From Clostridia bacterium (GTDB lineage Bacteria > Bacillota > Clostridia > Oscillospirales > CAG-272), in the NCBI GenBank assembly GCA_017482055.1, contig JAFUOH010000001.1, positions 218,815 to 282,814 on the forward strand: DNA of 64,000 nucleotides. Direction: 5' to 3'. The notes under the pieces are model-generated. The model saw nothing but the letters and a program-made list of their open reading frames with translations, did no database searches and was not told where the DNA came from. The position numbers were made by a program, and so were the translations under genes. Below are positions 59,491 to 64,000 of this stretch, piece after piece; within the stretch, counting starts at the first letter, position 1; every line of letters starts with the position of its first letter.

Positions 59491-60984
59491 CTATTCAACT
59501 GATAGCGATTGTCTGTATTCTTCCGCCGCCATAGTGCGACGAAATTCTGCTGTAGGTGATATTTCATGTGTGAGTTCCTCAAGCTCATCCAACGAAATTT
59601 TAAAAAACTCTTTTCGGGGATTTACGCGGTTGACTCTCTTGCAATCCAGACGACGGTGCAGTTCGTTTTCAAGGGCAACTGCATCATCAGAGAAGATAAA
59701 GCTATGTACATCGAATCCAAACGGGACAGAGGCGCTTCCGAGTTCATCTACACGTTCCTGCGGGTCTAGTCGGCGGGTCATGCCGATTTTGAATACATCT
59801 TCTCCAAAAGATCCAAGATTACTAATGATATAAACATTACCGGCTTTACCGTTCTGCAAATTGGCAATCTCCTCTTTTTTCTGAACAACACCATATAACT
59901 GAGCTTCCAATTCCAACAATCTCGCTTTGAGTGCCGCATTTTCGGAATCGGAAGCTGTCGAAAGCTTCGACTGCACTTCCTCGATCTGAGCTTTGAATTT
60001 AGCCTCTTCATTTTCGATACGGCGGCGTTCTTGTTCGAGTGCGCGGCGTTCTTCTGCTTCCTGCTTCATGCGTTCGCGTATTTCCAGCTGCTCTTGGCGA
60101 GCTTGTTCTTTGCGGACATAGTAGTTATATTCGATCTTAACAGAATTTATAAAGAGGTATTCCAACTCGCCGATAAATTTTGTCATTGTGTTAGCAATCT
60201 GTTGGTTTCCACCGGTGGCGATTGATAAGTACTTTCGGGTTACAGCCTGCACATTGGCTATACCTTGATCGATTTTTTGATATTTCAAATCGTACAACAC
60301 ATTTTGAAGCTCGGCGCGCAGTGCAATAACCATAAGATCGTAAATGGTTTGATTGGTTTTTGTAGTATACCGAGCACGATAAGAATCGGTCAATTCATCA
60401 ATAGTCTTGTCATTCTCTTTGAATGCTTTCATGAGATCGCGACTGTCCATGCTATGTATCTGAAGCATTACAGAAGGCACGAGTTCGTCTATTTCTTCTT
60501 GCTTAAACCCCGATATTTTTAGTTTGCCGGAGTCTATATCGGTATACTGCTCGATCATATGGGTGAGGGCGTTCATCAACTCTTTTAAGCGCGAGAGCTT
60601 CTTTTGAGTGGTTTCTACCTGTTTGCAAGTGTTTGCATATTCCTTTTGGCGTTTTTCGTTTTCTTCACAAAGCTCATTATAGTCTATTGTCAGCGCTTCA
60701 TATCGTGATTGCACGTCGTCCATTTTTTCCTGCGCAGTCGCGAAGTCGTTAAAACCGTTTTCTTCTGCAATTTTAATTTTCTTTTCGTATTCCAAGAGTT
60801 TCCTTTTAACTTTAGGCATATCAGAATACTGCCTTAGCCATACCAAAAATATACCTATTGCAAGCAATATAATGCCCACTGTGGACATTGGTGTCAATGC
60901 TATACTGCCTATTACGCCATAAACAATAAGTATGATCCCCACAATCGTTGCAACATCCGGCGCTTTATTGGGTGTATTGCCCAT
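59491..60984 (-). CDS. DUF4041 coiled-coil protein with GIY-YIG (T5orf172/MUG113) domain and N-terminal membrane hairpin
   Basis: The 497-residue protein has two hydrophobic segments at the N-terminus (about 8-28 and 32-48). A coiled coil with the DUF4041 region follows (about 60-300; ANVQAVTRKYLSIATGGNQQ) and then a Gln/Glu/Arg-rich coil (about 290-370). A GIY-YIG-like nuclease domain ends it (from about 382; GNVYIISNLGSFGEDVFKIG, TRRLDPQERVDEL). Proteins of this type are frequent in prophages and have been suspected in anti-phage or DNA-processing roles; the membrane anchor suggests action at the envelope. I chose the ATG at 60984 with GGAGG eight bases upstream. It has its own promoter (61021-61049). 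Confidence 0.85.
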   Translation of the reverse strand: MGNTPNKAPDVATIVGIILIVYGVIGSIALTPMSTVGIILLAIGIFLVWLRQYSDMPKVKRKLLEYEKKIKIAEENGFNDFATAQEKMDDVQSRYEALTIDYNELCEENEKRQKEYANTCKQVETTQKKLSRLKELMNALTHMIEQYTDIDSGKLKISGFKQEEIDELVPSVMLQIHSMDSRDLMKAFKENDKTIDELTDSYRARYTTKTNQTIYDLMVIALRAELQNVLYDLKYQKIDQGIANVQAVTRKYLSIATGGNQQIANTMTKFIGELEYLFINSVKIEYNYYVRKEQARQEQLEIRERMKQEAEERRALEQERRRIENEEAKFKAQIEEVQSKLSTASDSENAALKARLLELEAQLYGVVQKKEEIANLQNGKAGNVYIISNLGSFGEDVFKIGMTRRLDPQERVDELGSASVPFGFDVHSFIFSDDAVALENELHRRLDCKRVNRVNPRKEFFKISLDELEELTHEISPTAEFRRTMAAEEYRQSLSVE

Positions 60985-61020
60985 AATAATATCCTCCTTA
61001 TAGTACATGGATAGGATTCT

Positions 61021-61049
61021 ATTATATACCTAAATTTTATATTTGTCAA
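61021..61049 (-). promoter_or_regulatory. Promoter of the DUF4041/GIY-YIG gene
   Basis: On the minus strand TTGACA (61044-61049) and TATAAT (61021-61026) are 17 bases apart, directly after the terminator of the upstream repressor gene. Confidence 0.8.
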
Positions 61050-61055
61050 TAGAAA

Positions 61056-61081
61056 GACGAGAGGTTTTAGTTCCCCTCGTC
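61056..61081 (-). terminator. Terminator overlapping the end of the repressor gene
   Basis: GACGAGGGG and CCTCTCGTC (minus strand, 61056-61081) form a stem followed by TTTCTATT; one arm includes the last codons of the repressor. Confidence 0.6.
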
Positions 61082-61477
61082 TTTTTTCTTTTGCTCATTC
61101 TCAGCCATCTGTTCATCATAAAGCACCTGCGCAAAGTGTTCTATGACTTTCCAGCCTGCTTCATCGAGCCGTGACAGCGCGTACACGAATTGACGCTGAA
61201 ACTTTTTGTCAACGTCGTTGAGCGATGCCGCCCATTCGGCGATTTCCTCTTCGCGTGATTTTTCGCGGAACATCTCACCTTCGCCCGATACGAGCCATTC
61301 GCGGTTGATGTCGAACTCTCTGCAGATGAGTTCGATTTGCAATTCACTTGGCGTGGTTATGCCATACTCGAAATTTTTTATTACACCAAGACCTACGCCG
61401 AAACGTTTTCCAAACTCAGTTTGCGATAAATCGAGCGTTATCCGAAGTTCTTTTAATCGCGCATTAACATCAAACAC
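61067..61477 (-). CDS. Cro/CI-type repressor of the integrated element
   Basis: The 136-residue protein has an XRE helix-turn-helix (LKELRITLDLSQTEFGKRFG, GVIKNFEYGITTPS, FDINREWLVSGEGEMF) and a helical C-terminal part (RQFVYALSRLDEAGWKVIEH). I chose a GTG start at 61477: it follows AAGGAGGTGA, while the upstream in-frame ATG at 61501 lies inside the -10 box of the gene's own promoter. It faces a divergent early promoter in the classic lysogeny-switch layout, so it is the most likely main repressor. Confidence 0.87.
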   Translation of the reverse strand: MFDVNARLKELRITLDLSQTEFGKRFGVGLGVIKNFEYGITTPSELQIELICREFDINREWLVSGEGEMFREKSREEEIAEWAASLNDVDKKFQRQFVYALSRLDEAGWKVIEHFAQVLYDEQMAENEQKKKDEGN

Positions 61478-61499
61478 ATTATCACCTCCTTGTTCATAC

Positions 61500-61528
61500 A
61501 TTATACCACATTAGGCGTGGATTGTCAA
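61500..61528 (-). promoter_or_regulatory. Promoter of the repressor gene
   Basis: On the minus strand TTGACA (61523-61528) and TATAAT (61500-61505) are 17 bases apart. Between them lies the inverted repeat CCAC-7-GTGG (61507-61521), a candidate operator. Confidence 0.8.
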
Positions 61529-61561
61529 TACAAAATTGTAAAATAAATTTTCAAAAAAGTA

Positions 61562-61590
61562 TTGACAATCTATCCCATGTGTGCTATAAT
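61562..61590 (+). promoter_or_regulatory. Early promoter of the element, divergent from the repressor
   Basis: TTGACA (61562-61567) and TATAAT (61585-61590) are 17 bases apart. Both divergent promoters begin TTGACAATC, which suggests control by the same protein. Confidence 0.8.
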
Positions 61591-61662
61591 AGATTCACAA
61601 GAAAAATATTGCAATAAAAAAAGACTATCAATCCACAACCGCACGATAGGAGGTGAGAGGGG

Positions 61663-61845
61663 ATGAGCGAAGGAATGGCAACGATTATTGCTTTAATCGG
61701 TATCGCTTACATAGGCACAGCTTCCAGCATTGTTGCAGCACGTATAGAATCTCGTGTATTTAGGGCGGTGATACTGTTACTGATGATTACTTCAATTGCG
61801 CTGATCGGCGGATTGACGGTTCGTATGCTTCTTAATATGCACTAG
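61663..61845 (+). CDS. Small membrane protein of the early region
   Basis: A 60-residue protein with two hydrophobic helices (MATIIALIGIAYIGTASSIV and FRAVILLLMITSIALIGGL). It has the leader AGGAGGTGAGAGGGGATG, identical over 18 bases to that of the gene at 62489. Its last 54 bases overlap the 3' end of the minus-strand gene at 61792-62211. Function unknown; a holin-like or superinfection-exclusion role is only a guess. Confidence 0.65.
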   Translation: MSEGMATIIALIGIAYIGTASSIVAARIESRVFRAVILLLMITSIALIGGLTVRMLLNMH

Positions 61846-62211
61846 GAGATTTTTGAAATTTTTCCGTGACATACTGTCGAGCAGTTGTCTTGCGAGATCA
61901 TGAGCCTCATCGTCTCTGCAAGCAATTTTGGCATCATAAATCTTGTCGAGCAAGTGCCACTTATTAGAAGGGACATATAGATAAACGATGCCGCTGATTT
62001 TGCAGAACTCGCGCGATTCGGCAGCGTTGCCACGGCTGAACACACTTTCAAAATACTTTTCAAGCGTTTCAATTCTTCGGTGTTCGTAATAAATCTTTTC
62101 GTCCAAGCGCACCTTAATTACTGCTAACACGTGAGAAACTACACCTAAGACGATTGAAACACATGATGAGCATATGACAGTAACGATAGCTATCAAGGTA
62201 GAATCTTCCAC
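61792..62211 (-). CDS. Membrane-anchored small protein transcribed against the early operon
   Basis: The 139-residue protein has one N-terminal hydrophobic helix (LIAIVTVICSSCVSIVLGVV) and a soluble charged domain (RRIETLEKYFESVFSRGNAA, GIVYLYVPSNKWHLLDKIYD, EAHDLARQLLDSMSRKNFKN). The GTG start at 62211 has GGGAGG at proper distance. It has its own promoter and runs opposite to the surrounding genes, like a lysogenic-conversion (moron) gene. I do not recognise the family. Confidence 0.65.
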   Translation of the reverse strand: MEDSTLIAIVTVICSSCVSIVLGVVSHVLAVIKVRLDEKIYYEHRRIETLEKYFESVFSRGNAAESREFCKISGIVYLYVPSNKWHLLDKIYDAKIACRDDEAHDLARQLLDSMSRKNFKNLLVHIKKHTNRQSADQRN

Positions 62212-62234
62212 ATAATCACCTCCCTTCGAGGTAG

Positions 62235-62263
62235 ATTATACCACAAAACCGATTTAAAATCAA
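62235..62263 (-). promoter_or_regulatory. Promoter of the minus-strand gene at 61792-62211
   Basis: On the minus strand TTGATT (62258-62263) and TATAAT (62235-62240) are 17 bases apart; the leader that follows (CTACCTCGAAGGGAGG) is nearly repeated at the promoter 62818-62846. Confidence 0.75.
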
Positions 62264-62293
62264 TGTTATTACTGTAGAAAGAGAGGAAACACA

Positions 62294-62482
62294 ATGCAAA
62301 CAATGACTGCATACGAAAAAACGGTAACCGAGAAACTTGCCGAGCAGTTCCCGACACTCGACGACAAGCGACAGCAAGAGCTTTCGCGCATCATGGATGC
62401 GGTAGTGCTCGTATCTGGTGCGTATGAAAAAGCGCACAAAGCTGTCGCCAAAGAGAAGCGGCATATCAAATCAAGGAGGTGA
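62294..62482 (+). CDS. Small charged helical protein, unknown function
   Basis: A 62-residue protein (MQTMTAYEKTVTEKLAEQFP, DDKRQQELSRIMDAVVLVSG, then AYEKAHKAVAKEKRHIKSRR) with AGAGAGG upstream of the ATG. The composition and the tight link to the following small gene support a real early phage gene. Confidence 0.6.
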   Translation: MQTMTAYEKTVTEKLAEQFPTLDDKRQQELSRIMDAVVLVSGAYEKAHKAVAKEKRHIKSRR

Positions 62483-62488
62483 GAGGGG

Positions 62489-62638
62489 ATGGAAATAACA
62501 ATCAAAGTAACCAGCAAAGAAATAGCCGATCTTGTAATGGAGCTACAAGATCGGCAAAAAGCGAAAGAACCTATTGAGGCAATTATAAGGGCTTTTTCTG
62601 ATGTTCTTCAATCCACTGATGATAATTTTGAATCATAA
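62489..62638 (+). CDS. Small protein of the early region, overlapped by an antisense gene
   Basis: The 49-residue product (MEITIKVTSKEIADLVMELQ, then RQKAKEPIEAIIRAFSDVLQ) starts six bases after the previous stop with the strong leader AGGAGGTGAGAGGGGATG. It resembles short phage proteins of the form MEITIK-x-(E/D)-x-KEIA. Its last 56 bases overlap the 3' end of the minus-strand gene 62583-62792. Confidence 0.6.
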   Translation: MEITIKVTSKEIADLVMELQDRQKAKEPIEAIIRAFSDVLQSTDDNFES

Positions 62639-62792
62639 TTATGTTTGTTTGAACCAAAAGATAAGTTAAAGCCTGCAATTCATCCTCAGTAAACGGCAGT
62701 GCTTTCAACCTCTCGGCGTTTAAATGCTTAATATCATAAGCGATTTCATCAAAATGGTCGAATAAGTATTTTCTATAATCGTTAAAATCCAT
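62583..62792 (-). CDS. Small acidic helical protein transcribed against the early operon
   Basis: A 69-residue protein (MDFNDYRKYLFDHFDEIAYD, ALPFTEDELQALTYLLVQTN, then YHQWIEEHQKKPL). The ATG at 62792 follows AAAGGGGG; its own promoter at 62818-62846 excludes longer versions. Function unknown. Confidence 0.65.
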   Translation of the reverse strand: MDFNDYRKYLFDHFDEIAYDIKHLNAERLKALPFTEDELQALTYLLVQTNIIMIQNYHQWIEEHQKKPL

Positions 62793-62817
62793 TAGGCATA
62801 TCCCCCTTTCGAGGTTG

Positions 62818-62846
62818 ATTATAACACAGATTTTATCAAAAATCAA
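62818..62846 (-). promoter_or_regulatory. Promoter of the minus-strand gene at 62583-62792
   Basis: On the minus strand TTGATT (62841-62846) and TATAAT (62818-62823) are 17 bases apart, followed by the leader CAACCTCGAAAGGGGG, close to that of the other antisense gene. Confidence 0.75.
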
Positions 62847-62911
62847 GGCTGTTACCACAAGTACATTTGTTACCACTTCGGTGGTGTAAATTAAAAAAGG
62901 AGGACAACAAC

Positions 62912-63340
62912 ATGAATGAACAAGAACGCGTGCTCGAAGCGATTGCAGAGCTTTCGGGCAAGATCGAGGGACGGATGAGTGAGTTTGACGAACGGCTTGA
63001 AAAGGTCGAGAAAGCGAACCATATCACCGTCAAACTCGCACAGGAACTCAAAAAACACCAGGCGAGACAGCAGTCAAGTATCGACGAGCTGTTCCAACGG
63101 GTCGAGGCGCTTTGCAAGGGCGAATCCGTTATGTGGCGTAGCCAGGACGAGCGCGAGATCGGGCTCGATAAACAGGCGGTGTACGACATCATCCGAGAGT
63201 GCGGATACGGTCGCCGTGAGGGTTTACAGATTCTCGATACAGCGGGACGCATCGCCAAGGATCGCAAGCAGTACGCCAAGCCCGAACGAATCGGCGACAA
63301 AGTCTGCCGAATGATAGTAATCATAGATAAGGAGTGGTAA
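62912..63340 (+). CDS. Coiled-coil protein of the early region
   Basis: The 142-residue protein has an N-terminal coiled coil (about residues 1-70; LSGKIEGRMSEFDERLEKVE, LAQELKKHQARQQSSIDELF) and a C-terminal winged-helix-like or DNA-binding-looking part (EIGLDKQAVYDIIRECGYGR, RIAKDRKQYAKPERIGDKVC). AAGGAGG precedes the ATG at 62912. It may be a phage regulator; the family is not recognised. Confidence 0.65.
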   Translation: MNEQERVLEAIAELSGKIEGRMSEFDERLEKVEKANHITVKLAQELKKHQARQQSSIDELFQRVEALCKGESVMWRSQDEREIGLDKQAVYDIIRECGYGRREGLQILDTAGRIAKDRKQYAKPERIGDKVCRMIVIIDKEW

Positions 63341-63342
63341 AA

Positions 63343-63603
63343 GTGGGGAGAACATCCCGAGACCAGCGAACTAAGAAAAATAATGTTTTGCTCGACCATG
63401 TTGAATTGTATAGACTTAAAATGTTCAAAAAAGGTGTAGATAAAGAGGAAGTGGCACATTTGTTAGGCTTCAACTGCTCAGGAACTTTGTACAACCGCCT
63501 TGAAAATCCTAATGATTTCAAACTCGGCGAGTTGCATGAAATAGCAAGTGTGCTCAACATCAATATAGGACCTTTACTCGGAGAAAAGGAGGCACCCGAT
63601 TGA
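63343..63603 (+). CDS. Small helix-turn-helix-like protein
   Basis: An 86-residue basic protein; VDKEEVAHLLGFNCSGTLYN followed by RLENPNDFKLGELHEIASVL has the spacing of an XRE-like helix-turn-helix and first following helix. I chose the GTG at 63343 because GGAG lies eight bases upstream and it begins just after the previous stop. It could be a Cro- or excisionase-like regulator of the early operon. Confidence 0.65.
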   Translation: MGRTSRDQRTKKNNVLLDHVELYRLKMFKKGVDKEEVAHLLGFNCSGTLYNRLENPNDFKLGELHEIASVLNINIGPLLGEKEAPD

Positions 63604-63836
63604 GTAAGATAGAAAGCATGATAGACAACTACTTAAAACGAATCCGTGATAGACATCCGGATGCAAAAACTGTTCAGAGAGAACACGACAAGGCACATCG
63701 TGAATATATGTGTTCGGTGTTAAATGGTGATGGCTCCGGCGCTTCGGGTTCCATCATAATCGCACATTACGCCGAGCGTGAAGCATGGGCTACATACGCT
63801 AAAGAAAACGGTATAGATTTGGGGGTACAACAGTGA
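63600..63836 (+). CDS. Small hypothetical protein, translationally coupled
   Basis: A 78-residue protein starting with TTG at 63600 that overlaps the preceding stop (TTGA), after an AAAGGAGG site. The sequence (KIESMIDNYLKRIRDRHPDA, EREAWATYAKENGIDLG) is helical with a central Gly/Ser-rich turn (NGDGSGASGS). Not recognised. Confidence 0.6.
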   Translation: MSKIESMIDNYLKRIRDRHPDAKTVQREHDKAHREYMCSVLNGDGSGASGSIIIAHYAEREAWATYAKENGIDLGVQQ

Positions 63837-64000
63837 GTGCAGAGGAACGGACAATGGTTATAAAAGCCGCCGAGGGGCGCATGGCGCGGGATATATATGC
63901 GGAAAACGTGCAGCTTAAAGCGATCCTTGCCGATAAGATGCGGCGGGATACAGAGCGGGACAAGCGCTACTTTGCCGACATCGAGGTACGGCGCGGCAGA
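63833..64000 (+). CDS. 5' part of a gene running off the right edge
   Basis: A GTG at 63833 overlaps the previous stop (GTGA) and the frame stays open for 56 codons to the window end (MSAEERTMVIKAAEGRMARD, ENVQLKAILADKMRRDTERD and on). The visible part is charged and helical. It belongs to the same early operon. Confidence 0.55.
   Translation, partial: MSAEERTMVIKAAEGRMARDIYAENVQLKAILADKMRRDTERDKRYFADIEVRRGR

Larger units (their letters stand above)
57276..64000. mobile_element. Left part of an integrative element, probably a prophage, inserted in a tRNA gene
   Basis: The region runs from the tRNA-derived att site to the right edge. It contains a tyrosine integrase next to the att site, two repressor-like regulators with divergent promoters, a GIY-YIG protein and many small co-directional early genes without matches to chromosomal functions. 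No structural, lysis or conjugation gene is visible yet, so prophage versus integrative conjugative element cannot be decided; the repressor/early-gene layout favours a prophage. Confidence 0.75.

Overview
The window looks like a chromosome segment of a gut-type, spore-forming Clostridium-class Firmicute (Oscillospirales/Christensenellales-like). I infer this from an alpha/beta small acid-soluble spore protein gene (31102-31356), an S-layer-homology anchored exoprotein, strong Gram-positive ribosome binding sites, near-consensus TTGACA-17-TATAAT promoters and a glucose-type PTS. No rRNA gene, complete tRNA gene or CRISPR array is present.

Layout. (1) 1-7.3 kb is a ragged region: a DUF5696-like hydrolase divergent from an AraC regulator, an AAA/DUF4143 ATPase, and several broken genes (a frameshifted unknown, an AraC-GyrI regulator with an in-frame TGA, a mosaic SDR remnant). 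(2) 7.3-31 kb is a glycan-utilisation island. A GH28-EamA-SGNH operon lies between two AraC genes. It is followed by a long co-directional series: beta-helix protein, a deleted GHL6-like gene, a five-module secreted protein, a module-BNR-SLH surface protein, an orphan sugar-binding lipoprotein, a second beta-helix protein, a lipoprotein SASA esterase and a GH106-like enzyme; then a separately promoted GH28-like enzyme. Two promoters in this island share an upstream element. (3) 31-42.3 kb is housekeeping and salvage: the spore protein, mtnA with a class II aldolase (a likely DHAP shunt), an LRR protein, an AraC gene translationally coupled to a Tet(M)-like GTPase fused to a Rae1-like NYN nuclease, a QOR/AroD-like/SDR operon and an Fe-S aldo-keto reductase. 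(4) 42.3-57.1 kb holds the glucose PTS (EIICBA, HPr, EI), LacI-GH39, MBOAT-DHHW O-acetylation genes, AraC divergent from GH127, a BNR protein and an XRE regulator. (5) From about 57.28 kb to the right edge is an integrative element, probably a prophage, inserted in the 3' end of a tRNA gene. It carries integrase, two repressor-type regulators with divergent promoters, a GIY-YIG protein and many small early genes, some in overlapping antisense pairs.

Together the CAZymes (GH28 x2, GH127, GH39, GH106-like, beta-helix enzymes, acetylesterase) point to side-chain trimming of pectin/rhamnogalacturonan or arabinan-type plant glycans. Most of the enzymes lack signal peptides, so short oligosaccharides are probably imported and cut in the cytoplasm, each cluster being switched by its own AraC or LacI regulator. 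The most unusual single gene is the ribosome-protection GTPase/NYN-nuclease fusion at 34914-37478; the least explained structures are the repeated module family at 14760-19260 and the antisense small-gene pairs at 61663-62792.
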